Source: Fidelibacterota bacterium (GTDB lineage Bacteria; Pseudomonadota; Alphaproteobacteria; Rhodospirillales; Rhodospirillaceae). Taken from it: a stretch of 61,841 nt of DNA. The position numbers and the translations under genes are program-made. The notes beneath the pieces are model-generated. The model was not told the DNA's origin and did not search any database. It saw only the letters and a program-made list of their open reading frames with translations. The DNA lies in NCBI GenBank assembly GCA_947470105.1, contig CANISR010000004.1:1-61841 (forward strand), written 5' to 3'. Below are positions 26,019 through 34,244 of the stretch, piece after piece. Each line of letters opens with the position of its first letter. Within the stretch, counting starts at the first letter, position 1.

Positions 26019-26252
26019 CTACGACGTCTTTTCGGCTTTAGGAGGGTGTTTGATGGCGCCCTGGTAGATCCGCGCCATGCGGCCGTCGAGGGTGGCGGCG
26101 ACGAAGGGATTGCCGTTCTCGTCCCGGCCGAACTCCATGGCCAGGCGATTCTCCTCCACCGCCGCGATGGCTTCGGCTTCGGTTATGCTAAAGGCCTGGG
26201 CGATGGTGCCGATGAGGGCGCCGATCTCGGAAAACATTTCGCGCTGGGTCAT
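26019..26252 (-). CDS. Small hypothetical protein (77 residues)
   Basis: I do not recognise this protein. It has an N-terminal helical half (about 1-40, with EIGALIGTIAQAFSI and EAEAIAAVEEN) and a short C-terminal half containing DENGNPFVAATLDG. There are no cysteines, membrane segments or signal peptide. It precedes marR on the same strand and is divergent from the fasciclin gene with only 37 bases between. Codon use matches the neighbours, which supports a real gene. No clear ribosome-binding site is seen. Confidence 0.6.
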   Translation of the reverse strand: MTQREMFSEIGALIGTIAQAFSITEAEAIAAVEENRLAMEFGRDENGNPFVAATLDGRMARIYQGAIKHPPKAEKTS

Positions 26253-26289
26253 GCTGCTTCAAAGAATATGCCGGTTGGAGATTATATCG

Positions 26290-26760
26290 ATGCGTAAGCT
26301 TGCCGTTGCCGTCGTCGCTGCCTGTCTCATGCTTCCCGCTGCGAGCCAAGCCAAGAACATCCTCGAGACCGCCACCGACGCCGGCACCTTCACGATCCTG
26401 CTCGCCGCCGTCAAGGCGGCGGGGATCGGCCCGACGCTCACCGGCAAGGGGCCCATGACCCTGTTCGCACCGACCGACGATGCCTTCGCCAAATTGCCCA
26501 AGGGCACCATGGAGAATCTGCTGCGGCCCGAGAACAAGGAAAAGCTCCAGCATCTGCTCACCTATCATCTGGTGATGGGCCGGGTGACCTCGCGCGAATT
26601 CATGGGCAAGCGGCTCGAAGCGGCCACCGCGGAAGGCGGTATCCTGCTGATCGACGCTACCAAGGGCATCATGGTGGATGAGGCCAAGGTGATCAAAGCC
26701 GACCTCGTGACCGACAACGGCTTCATTCACGTCGTCGATACGGTCATGGTTCCGCACTAG
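26290..26760 (+). CDS. Exported fasciclin (FAS1) domain protein
   Basis: A 156-residue secreted protein with a signal peptide (about 1-21, ending ASQA) and one FAS1 domain. The family hallmarks are present: TLFAPTDDAFAKLP (H1 box region), LLTYHLVMG, and the C-terminal NGFIHVVDTVMVP. FAS1 proteins mediate adhesion or matrix contact in some bacteria. The ATG at 26290 follows a GGAG ribosome-binding site. Monocistronic by orientation, 80 bases ahead of the FAH gene. Confidence 0.9.
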   Translation: MRKLAVAVVAACLMLPAASQAKNILETATDAGTFTILLAAVKAAGIGPTLTGKGPMTLFAPTDDAFAKLPKGTMENLLRPENKEKLQHLLTYHLVMGRVTSREFMGKRLEAATAEGGILLIDATKGIMVDEAKVIKADLVTDNGFIHVVDTVMVPH

Positions 26761-26840
26761 GCCGCCCCCACTAGACCAGCAGACAGTCCTCACGTAGACC
26801 GGAAGACGCGGGGACGGTTTTTTCGGTGAAGGCGCTAAGC

Positions 26841-27680
26841 ATGAAGTTCGTCAGTTACGAATACACCCAGGGCCCAAGCTTCGGTGCGGTGATTGGCAAC
26901 GATATCGTCGATCTGTCCGATGCCGGTCCATCCTTACGCGCCGTGCTCGCGTCCGGTCCGCTCGTCAATCTCCAGGCGGTGGCGGCTAAGCGAAAGCCGA
27001 CGGTGGCGTTGGATCATGTGGTGCTGCTGCAGGTGATCCCCGACGCCAGCCGCGTCATCTGCGTCGGGCGCAACTACCGCGACCATGTCACCGAAATGGG
27101 CAATACCCTGTCCGCTCCCCCCACTATCTTTTTGCGCACAACCCAGTCGCTCGTCGGCCACCGCCAATCCATCGTCTGTCCCAGTGCGTCCAGCCAATAC
27201 GATTTCGAAGGTGAGCTCGCGGTGGTGATCGGACGCGGCGGCCGGCGCATCACCCCGGACCGCGCACTGTCCCATGTGGCCGGCTACACCTGCTTCTTCG
27301 ACGGCAGTGTGCGCGACTACCAGAAGCACTCCTTCACCGCCGGCAAGAATTTTGACTCATCTGGGTCTTGCGGTCCGTGGCTGGTGCCGGCGGCGGAAGT
27401 GCCGGACCCCCAGAACCTGCAGCTCATCACCCGCCTCAACGGCGGCATCGTGCAGCAGGCCAACACCTCCGAAATGATGCTCACGGTGGCGGAGATCATC
27501 GCTTACATCTCGATCTTCACCCATCTCGAACCGGGTGACGTGATCGCCACCGGGACGCCGTCGGGCGTCGGCACCGCACGCACGCCGCAACTGTGGCTCA
27601 AGCCCGGCGACCGCATCGAGGTGGAAGTCGAACGCATCGGCGTACTCGCCAACACCGTTATTTCGGAACCCTCCGTCTGA
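26841..27680 (+). CDS. Fumarylacetoacetate hydrolase-family enzyme
   Basis: A 279-residue protein of the FAH superfamily. The metal site is seen in YDFEGELAVVIG (two Glu) and FFDGSVRDYQ (Asp), with the family segments ICVGRNYRDHVTEMG, GKNFDSSGSCGPWLV and PGDVIATGTPSGVG. Such enzymes hydrolyse or decarboxylate acylpyruvates, or hydrate 2-hydroxy-dienoates, in aromatic and keto-acid catabolism. I use the ATG at 26841; an in-frame GTG at 26826 would add five residues. The peptide-binding protein gene starts at or before its stop. Confidence 0.9.
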   Translation: MKFVSYEYTQGPSFGAVIGNDIVDLSDAGPSLRAVLASGPLVNLQAVAAKRKPTVALDHVVLLQVIPDASRVICVGRNYRDHVTEMGNTLSAPPTIFLRTTQSLVGHRQSIVCPSASSQYDFEGELAVVIGRGGRRITPDRALSHVAGYTCFFDGSVRDYQKHSFTAGKNFDSSGSCGPWLVPAAEVPDPQNLQLITRLNGGIVQQANTSEMMLTVAEIIAYISIFTHLEPGDVIATGTPSGVGTARTPQLWLKPGDRIEVEVERIGVLANTVISEPSV

Positions 27681-29230
27681 CGCGGAAGACCGCAGGGGGC
27701 AGCCTTCTCGCCGCGGTCATCGCGGCAGTCTGCGTTCTCACAAGCCCGCTTCTTGCCGCCGAGTCCGCTGGCCTGGTCATCGCCGTGCCGGAACTGCCGC
27801 GGGAATTGGACCCGCAGCGCGCTGTGCGCGACGTGGATCTCGCCGCGGCGTCGGAGATGTTCATGGGCCTTGTCACCCGCGACGCCCAGGGCAAGCTGGT
27901 CGCCGGTGCTGCGGAACGCTGGGACATCAGCACCGATCACCTGACGTATACGTTCACCCTGCGCCGTGGCCTGAAATGGTCCGACGACACCGCTCTCGAC
28001 GCCGAAGACTTCGTCGCCGGCTTCCATCATGCGCTGACGCCTGGATCGGAAGCACCTTTCGCCGGCGCGCTGTCCGCGATCCAGGGCGCCGAGGAAACCC
28101 TCGCTGCGACACCCAAGGCGACATTGGGCGTGAATGCGCCCGACTCCCGCACCGTCCGGATTACCCTCAAGCGCCCGTCGGCCATGTTCCTTGCTGCTCT
28201 GACGCAGCCGGTGGCCATGCCGGTTCCCCATCGCCGTGGCGTCAAGACCTTCGAGCGTGACAGCCTCGCCAGCAATGGCGCCTTCACGGCGCTGGCGACG
28301 GACGCGGGGTTCACCCTCGTCAAGAACCCGCACTTCTTCGGCGCCGCTGACGTGACGGTACCGGCGGTTACCTTTGTCACTGCTGCATCTTCGGACGAGG
28401 CCACGGAGATGGTGCGCACACGCGCCGCCAATCTCACCTGGGGCTTCTCCTTCATGCCGCCGCCGCGGGGCGCCCGTGGCCTCAAGGCTGAGGCCGGCCA
28501 CGATCTGCTGTTCGTCGCGGTCAATGCGCGCAAGCCGATTCTCAACCGGCGCGAAAACCGCCATGCCTTGGCCATGACCATCGACCGCGAGGCTTTTGTC
28601 CGCTCATCCCGCCTGGATAACGCAATCCCCGCCTACACCATGGTGCCGCCGAAGCTGGCGGGGGCTGCGGCGTTCCAGCGCGCCGCCTACGCGCCCCTGA
28701 CCGGCAATATGCGTGCGGCTGTGGCAGAGGTGCTGCTGGAAGAATCCAAGGTGAGCCGGGCGAACCCCGCGACCCTCCAGTTCCGCTATCCCAAGGGCGC
28801 AGCCACGGCAGTCTTTGCCAAGGCCATCACCGCCGGTTGGGCGCGGATCGGCATTACGGTGCAACTGCAGGAAGACGAACCACCCGCATATGCCGACGCG
28901 TTACGGCGGGGAGACTTCGATCTGGCGCTGGCCACGTGGCCGGCGCGGGGCGAAGACGCCTTCGGGTTTCTCGCGCCTCTGACTCGCCAGGGCGGCCCCT
29001 GGAATGCGGCCGGCTACGCCGAACCGGAATTCACCAAGCGGATGCTCGCGGCTGACTCCGAAATGGACCCTGTCATACGGCCCCAGGCACTGGTGCAGGC
29101 GGAGAACGTGGTGATTGAAGATCAGATCATCCTGCCCGTGGTGTTTTTCACCCCCCACCGCCCGGTCAACGTGGACGGCTGGCAGGCCAACGCCCTGGGT
29201 GTCCATCCCCTCCGGTTCCTGTCCCGCTAG
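27593..29230 (+). CDS. Oligopeptide ABC transporter substrate-binding protein
   Basis: A family-5 extracellular solute-binding protein of the OppA/DppA type. A signal peptide is visible around KTAGGSLLAAVIAAVCVLTS, followed by PRELDPQRAVRDVD and the typical lobes (YTFTLRRGLKWSDDT, NPHFFGAADV). The start is a problem: no ATG, GTG or TTG lies near the signal peptide. The GTG at 27593 overlaps the FAH gene by 88 bases and adds an Arg-rich extension; a CTG at 27677 overlapping the FAH stop (CTGA) would give a clean signal peptide. It captures peptides for OppBCDF. Confidence 0.88.
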   Translation: MAQARRPHRGGSRTHRRTRQHRYFGTLRLTRKTAGGSLLAAVIAAVCVLTSPLLAAESAGLVIAVPELPRELDPQRAVRDVDLAAASEMFMGLVTRDAQGKLVAGAAERWDISTDHLTYTFTLRRGLKWSDDTALDAEDFVAGFHHALTPGSEAPFAGALSAIQGAEETLAATPKATLGVNAPDSRTVRITLKRPSAMFLAALTQPVAMPVPHRRGVKTFERDSLASNGAFTALATDAGFTLVKNPHFFGAADVTVPAVTFVTAASSDEATEMVRTRAANLTWGFSFMPPPRGARGLKAEAGHDLLFVAVNARKPILNRRENRHALAMTIDREAFVRSSRLDNAIPAYTMVPPKLAGAAAFQRAAYAPLTGNMRAAVAEVLLEESKVSRANPATLQFRYPKGAATAVFAKAITAGWARIGITVQLQEDEPPAYADALRRGDFDLALATWPARGEDAFGFLAPLTRQGGPWNAAGYAEPEFTKRMLAADSEMDPVIRPQALVQAENVVIEDQIILPVVFFTPHRPVNVDGWQANALGVHPLRFLSR

Positions 29231-29285
29231 AAAAGCGGGTTAGGCCTTGGCGCTCGTATAGACAGTGACCTATGGTCGTGAGTGC

Positions 29286-30221
29286 ATGTGGTCATATCTC
29301 GCCCGGCGTATTCTTATTGGTATCCCCACGCTGTGGGCGATCATCACCGTCTGCTTTTTTTTGATGCGTCTTACGCCTGGCGGGCCGTTCGATTCCGCGG
29401 CGCCCATCCCGCAGGAAATTCTCGCCAACCTCCGCGCCCGCTATCACCTCGACGATCCCCTCTGGCAGCAATACCTCAGCTATCTCTGGAATCTGCTGCA
29501 CTGGGATTTCGGGCCGTCCTTCAAATATAAGGACTTCACCGTCACCGAGTTGATCGCCCAGGGCTTCCCGGTGAGCTTCCAAAACGGCCTCGCCGCGCTT
29601 CTGCTGGCCATTGCCGTGGGCGTGCCCATGGGGATCGCCGCCGCCCTGGCCCAGAACACGCCGCGGGATTACGCCGTGTCGGGCCTTGCCATGACCGGCA
29701 TCGTCATTCCCAATTTCGTCATGGGCCAGCTTTTGATCCTGATCTTCGGCGTCTGGCTCAAGGACTCCATATTCCATCTTCCGGCCGGCGGATGGAACAA
29801 TGGCGCCTTCGTCAATCGCATCCTGCCCACCGTCACCCTGGCGCTGCCCTTCATTGCCTATCTCGCGCGCATCACCCGCGGCAGCATGATCGAGGTCATG
29901 CGCGCCAACTATGTGCGCACCGCCCGGGCCAAGGGTCTGCCGTTCCGCGCGGTGGTCATCCGCCACGCTCTCAAGAGCGCCCTGACTCCGGTGGTGACAT
30001 TCCTCGGGCCCGCGACCGCTTTTATCCTCACCGGCTCCATGGTGGTGGAAACCATTTTCCAGATTCCCGGCATCGGTCGCTACTTCGTCCAGGGCGCCCT
30101 CAACCGGGACTACACCCTGGTCATGGGCGTTACCATTCTCTCGGCCGCGCTGATGATCTTCATGAACCTGATGGTGGACTTGATCTACGGCCTGCTGGAT
30201 CCGAAGGTGCGGTATGACTGA
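29286..30221 (+). CDS. oppB: Oligopeptide ABC transporter permease OppB
   Basis: A 311-residue permease with six membrane helices. It opens with the family-typical YLARRILIGIPTLWAI, and has the GFPVSFQNGLAALLLA segment and the EAA loop (RGSMIEVMRANYVRTARAKGL) that docks onto the ATPases. The start at 29286 (MWSYLARR) fits the family better than one seven codons upstream. It overlaps oppC by 8 bases. Peptide import from the periplasm. Confidence 0.93.
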   Translation: MWSYLARRILIGIPTLWAIITVCFFLMRLTPGGPFDSAAPIPQEILANLRARYHLDDPLWQQYLSYLWNLLHWDFGPSFKYKDFTVTELIAQGFPVSFQNGLAALLLAIAVGVPMGIAAALAQNTPRDYAVSGLAMTGIVIPNFVMGQLLILIFGVWLKDSIFHLPAGGWNNGAFVNRILPTVTLALPFIAYLARITRGSMIEVMRANYVRTARAKGLPFRAVVIRHALKSALTPVVTFLGPATAFILTGSMVVETIFQIPGIGRYFVQGALNRDYTLVMGVTILSAALMIFMNLMVDLIYGLLDPKVRYD

Positions 30222-31116
30222 CGTCAATTTGGTCACGCCGGCGATTCCCGTCCCAGACGTCATCGAAGGCCGCAGCTTGTGGCAGGACGCCTGGCGCCGC
30301 CTGCTGCGCAACCGCGCGGCGCTCGCCAGCCTCATCATCCTGGGCGTGATCGCCTTTCTGTCGATCTTCGGGCCCTACGCGCTGGCCTGGTCCTACGATC
30401 AAATTGATTGGGACCATGTGGAGGCGGTGCCGCCCAGCCTGGCGCTGAAACATTACCTCGGCACCGATTCTGTCGGCCGGGACCTGCTGGCGCGCACGCT
30501 GTTCGGCGGGCGGGTGTCCCTCACCGTCGGCTTGCTGGCGACGGGTGTGGCGCTGTTCATCGGCGTTACCGTGGGCGCCGTCTCCGGCTATCTCGGCGGC
30601 AAGGTCGACCAGGTGCTCATGCGCTTCGTCGACCTGATGTATTCCGTGCCGCTGACCTTCTTTGTCATCATCCTCATGGTGCTGTTCGGGCGGAATTTCA
30701 TCTTGATGTTTCTGGCCATCGGCTCGGTGGAGTGGTTGACCATGGCCCGCATCGTGCGCGGCCAGACACTCACCCTTAAACACCGCGAGTTCATGGAGGC
30801 CGCCCGGGCTTCCGGCGGCAGCACCGTGAGTATCCTTTTGCGCCATGTGGTGCCCAATGTGCTGGGTGTGGTGATCGTCTATGTGACGCTGACCATTCCG
30901 CAGGTGATCCTGCTTGAAAGCTTTCTCAGCTTCCTCGGCCTCGGCGTGCAGGAACCCATGACCAGTTGGGGCGTGCTGATCAACGAAGGTGCGGCGGAGC
31001 TGGAGATCACGCCCCGCACTTTGATTGTGCCGGCGATTTTTATGACCGCCACGCTGTTCTGTTTCAATTTCCTGGGTGACGGCCTGCGCGATGCCCTCGA
31101 CCCGAAAGACCGCTGA
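30214..31116 (+). CDS. oppC: Oligopeptide ABC transporter permease OppC
   Basis: A 300-residue permease with the OppC N-terminal domain (WQDAWRRLLRNRAALASL), the HYLGTDSVGRDLLARTLFGGR motif specific to this subunit, and the EAA loop (EFMEAARASGGS). Six membrane helices. The C-terminus ends GLRDALDPKDR, as in DppC/OppC. It pairs with OppB as a heterodimeric channel; oppD starts one base after its stop. Confidence 0.94.
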   Translation: MTDVNLVTPAIPVPDVIEGRSLWQDAWRRLLRNRAALASLIILGVIAFLSIFGPYALAWSYDQIDWDHVEAVPPSLALKHYLGTDSVGRDLLARTLFGGRVSLTVGLLATGVALFIGVTVGAVSGYLGGKVDQVLMRFVDLMYSVPLTFFVIILMVLFGRNFILMFLAIGSVEWLTMARIVRGQTLTLKHREFMEAARASGGSTVSILLRHVVPNVLGVVIVYVTLTIPQVILLESFLSFLGLGVQEPMTSWGVLINEGAAELEITPRTLIVPAIFMTATLFCFNFLGDGLRDALDPKDR

Positions 31117-31117
31117 C

Positions 31118-32113
31118 GTGGCTGGGTCCGACACCGTCCTCGATATTCAGGGCCTCACCGTACGGTTCGAAACCGCCGACGGCGAAGTCCAGGCCGTGAG
31201 CGATCTGTCCCTCACGGTCGCCAAGGGCGAGTGCCTCGGTATTGTCGGCGAATCCGGGTCGGGCAAAAGCCAGACGTTCATGGCGACTCTTGGGCTGCTG
31301 GCCGACAACGGCCGGGCCACGGGCAAGGTGATGTTCGGGGACGCGGATCTCCTGACTGCGAACGAGGCGACTCTCAACTCTATCCGCGGCAACCGTGCTG
31401 CCATGGTGTTTCAGGACCATATGACGTCCCTGACGCCGCACATGAAAGTCGGCCGCCAGTTGACCGAAGTGCTGCAGCGCCACCGCGGCCTCGATGCCAA
31501 AGCGGCGCTGGATGCGGTGATCGCTATGCTGCGCAGGGTGCAGATCCCCGAGCCGGAACGCCGCGCGGAAATGTATCCCCACGAACTCTCCGGCGGTCTG
31601 CGTCAGCGGGTGATGATCGCCATGGGGCTCTTGTGCCATCCGGAACTGCTGATCGCCGACGAACCCACCACGGCGCTCGATGTCACGGTGCAGGCGCTGA
31701 TCCTCGATCTGATCCGCGACGTGAAGGACAGCGACAACACCGCGGTGATCCTCATCACCCATGACCTGGGTGTGGTGGCCGGCCTCGCCGACCGGGTGGC
31801 GGTGATGTACGCGGGGCGTGTTGTGGAACTCGGCGACGTGAACCAGATTTTCTCCGAACCCCAGCACCCCTACACTCAAGGCCTGCTGGCGTGTTCTCCG
31901 CGCCTGGATGACGCGCTTGGCGGGAAGCTCAAAACCATCCCCGGTCAGCCGCCGAACCTTCAACGCCTGCCGCCGGGCTGCGCCTTCGCGCCCCGCTGTC
32001 CCTACGTCATCGCCGCCTGCGCCGAACGTCCACCGTTAAGGCCCGCGGCCGGCGGCGGACTCAAGGCCTGCGTCCGCGACGATCTCGCCTCGATTACAAA
32101 GGCCGCGTCATGA
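31118..32113 (+). CDS. oppD: Oligopeptide ABC transporter ATPase OppD
   Basis: A 331-residue ATPase with Walker A GESGSGKS, signature LSGGLRQR, Walker [13 protein letters not shown] and the switch His in LITHDLG. The C-terminal oligopeptide/dipeptide region carries the four-Cys Fe-S-type cluster seen in such ATPases ([10 protein letters not shown]...C...C). The start is GTG at 31118, right after the oppC stop; a frame upstream exists but lies within oppC. It overlaps oppF by four bases. Confidence 0.93.
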   Translation: MAGSDTVLDIQGLTVRFETADGEVQAVSDLSLTVAKGECLGIVGESGSGKSQTFMATLGLLADNGRATGKVMFGDADLLTANEATLNSIRGNRAAMVFQDHMTSLTPHMKVGRQLTEVLQRHRGLDAKAALDAVIAMLRRVQIPEPERRAEMYPHELSGGLRQRVMIAMGLLCHPELLIADEPTTALDVTVQALILDLIRDVKDSDNTAVILITHDLGVVAGLADRVAVMYAGRVVELGDVNQIFSEPQHPYTQGLLACSPRLDDALGGKLKTIPGQPPNLQRLPPGCAFAPRCPYVIAACAERPPLRPAAGGGLKACVRDDLASITKAAS

Positions 32114-33108
32114 CCGCGCCGCTTCTCCAGGCCCCCTTGCTTCAAGTGAGGGACCTCAAGGTGCATTTTCCGGTGAAGACCGGCGGCCTGCTCATCGGCC
32201 GCTATCAGCCCTTGCACGCCGTGGACGGCGTCAGCTTCGATCTCGCCCCCGGCGAGACCCTCGGCATCGTCGGCGAGTCGGGCTGTGGCAAGTCCACCCT
32301 TGGCCGTGCGGTGTTGCAGCTTTTGCCCGCGACCTCCGGCGCCGTGATCTGGTTGGGCCAGGAGATGACCGGTCTGTCGGCGAAAGAAATCAAAGCCGCA
32401 CGCGAAAACATGCAGATCGTGTTCCAGGACCCGCTCGCCAGTCTGGACCCGCGCATGACCGCCGGCGACATCATCGCCGAGCCCTTGCGCAACTATCACC
32501 CCGAACTGTCCCGCGCAGAAACCGCGCGGCGCGTCGCTGAACTCATGGAGCAGGTCGGGCTGCTGCCCGGCATGATCAACCGCTACCCCCACGAATTCTC
32601 CGGCGGCCAATGCCAGCGCATCGGCATCGCCCGGGCCATGATCCTGAAACCGAAGCTGGTGATCTGCGACGAACCGGTCAGCGCCCTCGACGTGTCGGTC
32701 CGCGCCCAGGTGATCAACCTGCTTAAGGATCTGCAGAAAGCCTTTGGTCTGGCGATGCTGTTCATCAGCCATGACCTGGCGGTGGTCCGCCATATCAGCG
32801 ACCGCGTGCTGGTGCTCTACCTCGGCAAGGTCATGGAACTGGCGCCGCGCGATCTCCTGTATCAGGCGCCGCGCCATCCCTACACCCGTGCTCTCATGTC
32901 GGCTGTGCCGATTCCCGACCCGGCCCTGGAACGCGCCAAGCCCCGCATCATCCTGACCGGCGATCTGCCGTCGCCGTTGAACCCGCCGTCGGGCTGTGTC
33001 TTCCGCACCCGCTGCCCCAAAGCCACTGACATCTGCGCCCAGGTGGAGCCGGTGCGGGAATCCCCCGCCCCTGGCCACGATGTCTGGTGTCATCACTCGC
33101 GCGATTAG
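32110..33108 (+). CDS. oppF: Oligopeptide ABC transporter ATPase OppF
   Basis: A 332-residue ATPase paired with OppD. Walker A GESGCGKST, Q-loop FQDPLASLDPR, signature FSGGQCQR, Walker B LVICDEPVSALD, switch His in FISHDLA. The signature begins with Phe where Leu is usual, a common OppF variant. The C-terminal Cys motif CVFRTRCPKATDIC...C is present. It is the last transporter gene; the ferredoxin starts seven bases on. Confidence 0.93.
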   Translation: MTAPLLQAPLLQVRDLKVHFPVKTGGLLIGRYQPLHAVDGVSFDLAPGETLGIVGESGCGKSTLGRAVLQLLPATSGAVIWLGQEMTGLSAKEIKAARENMQIVFQDPLASLDPRMTAGDIIAEPLRNYHPELSRAETARRVAELMEQVGLLPGMINRYPHEFSGGQCQRIGIARAMILKPKLVICDEPVSALDVSVRAQVINLLKDLQKAFGLAMLFISHDLAVVRHISDRVLVLYLGKVMELAPRDLLYQAPRHPYTRALMSAVPIPDPALERAKPRIILTGDLPSPLNPPSGCVFRTRCPKATDICAQVEPVRESPAPGHDVWCHHSRD

Positions 33109-33115
33109 AGGAACC

Positions 33116-33481
33116 ATGACCGAGACCGACCCGCCGCTGTATTTCGACTGCCATGTGTTCGCCTGCACCAATGTGCGGCCGCCCGACCATCCGCGCGGCT
33201 CCTGCGCGCGCAAGGGTGCGGTGGAACTGCGCGACTATATGAAGGACAAAGCCAAGGCCATGGGCCTCAAGGGCTTGCGCGTCAACGCCGCCGGTTGCCT
33301 CGATCGCTGTGAGCTTGGACCCAACATGGTCATCTACCCGGAAGGGGTCTGGTATCACTTCGACACCCAGGCGGATATCGACGAGATTCTGACCGAGCAT
33401 CTGCAGAAAGGCGGCCGGGTGCCGCGCCTGATGCTTAAGCCCGGGGACGATCCCCCCAAGGCCCCAGCCATAAAAGCCTAA
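33116..33481 (+). CDS. Thioredoxin-fold [2Fe-2S] ferredoxin
   Basis: A 121-residue ferredoxin of the thioredoxin-like [2Fe-2S] type (Shethna/NuoE-like). Cluster ligands are Cys17, Cys30, Cys61 and Cys65 (ACTN, GSC, GCLDRC), with the usual NAAGCLDRCELGP signature. A further Cys12 is not conserved. It has a strong ribosome-binding site (GAGGAA) and follows oppF, but a functional link to peptide uptake is doubtful. Its TAA stop overlaps the stop of the convergent hydrolase gene. Confidence 0.87.
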   Translation: MTETDPPLYFDCHVFACTNVRPPDHPRGSCARKGAVELRDYMKDKAKAMGLKGLRVNAAGCLDRCELGPNMVIYPEGVWYHFDTQADIDEILTEHLQKGGRVPRLMLKPGDDPPKAPAIKA

Positions 33482-34152
33482 GCTTTAAGAGCGTGATTCA
33501 GAAAGGCGAGGGACCGTTCATCCGCGAGCGCCGCCGCGGTGGGATCGAATGCGCGCGCGGTAGGGTTGGCGAAGCCATGACCCGCGCCGTACCAATGCAC
33601 GGTGAGATCTTTGCCGGCGGTTTTCATTTCCCCGGCGAGAGCTTCCACGGCCGGCTTGGGGATACTGCCATCACCTTCAGCGAAGTGGGCCAGCACCGGA
33701 CCTTTCAGGCGGCTCAGGTCGTGTGAGTCCTGAAGGATGCGGCCGTAGTAGAGCACGCTGGCGTCGGCCGCGGTCTCGATGGCGGCATAGAGCGCCCAGC
33801 GCCCGCCGAAACCCCAGCCCAGGGTCGCCACTTTCCCCGTGCAGTTCTTGTTGGCGCGGAGCCAATGGACCCAGGCGCCGCTGGTGCGTAAGGCCAGCAT
33901 CGGATCGACGCGGAACATATGAAACAGCGCCATCAGCGCATTGTTTGAAGACCGGCCCCGGTACAGATCCACAGCCAGGGTCAAAAAACCCTGGCGGGCA
34001 TAGCCTTCAGCAATGGATTTGGTCTCTTCGTGCAGGCCGCGAAAATCGTGGAACAGCACAAGCCCCGGCGCCGGCAGCACAGCGGGCGTAGCGATCACGG
34101 CCGCGATGGTGTGCTTATCGATGGTTGCGGAAATGGTGGTGAGCGACGACAT
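33478..34152 (-). CDS. Dienelactone-hydrolase-like protein lacking the nucleophile
   Basis: A 224-residue alpha/beta-hydrolase-fold protein of the dienelactone hydrolase family. The nucleophile elbow, normally GYCFGG, reads GWGFGG (112-117), so the catalytic Cys is Gly114. The acid (in FAEGDGS) and the histidine (in GAGHGF) remain, and the family Glu in QEIFG is Asp here (HDFRG). It is probably not a classical hydrolase, although a different chemistry is possible. The ATG at 34152 (MSSLTTISAT) aligns with the family; the frame extends 90 bases further upstream. Confidence 0.8.
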   Translation of the reverse strand: MSSLTTISATIDKHTIAAVIATPAVLPAPGLVLFHDFRGLHEETKSIAEGYARQGFLTLAVDLYRGRSSNNALMALFHMFRVDPMLALRTSGAWVHWLRANKNCTGKVATLGWGFGGRWALYAAIETAADASVLYYGRILQDSHDLSRLKGPVLAHFAEGDGSIPKPAVEALAGEMKTAGKDLTVHWYGAGHGFANPTARAFDPTAAALADERSLAFLNHALKA

Positions 34153-34244
34153 GATCCTGTCAGCATAGCCATAAGGGGTTACCCCGGTCACCCGGGGATG
34201 TGCGATGATCCGGTGCCCCCATCGCCTCATATAGGTTGTCAATT

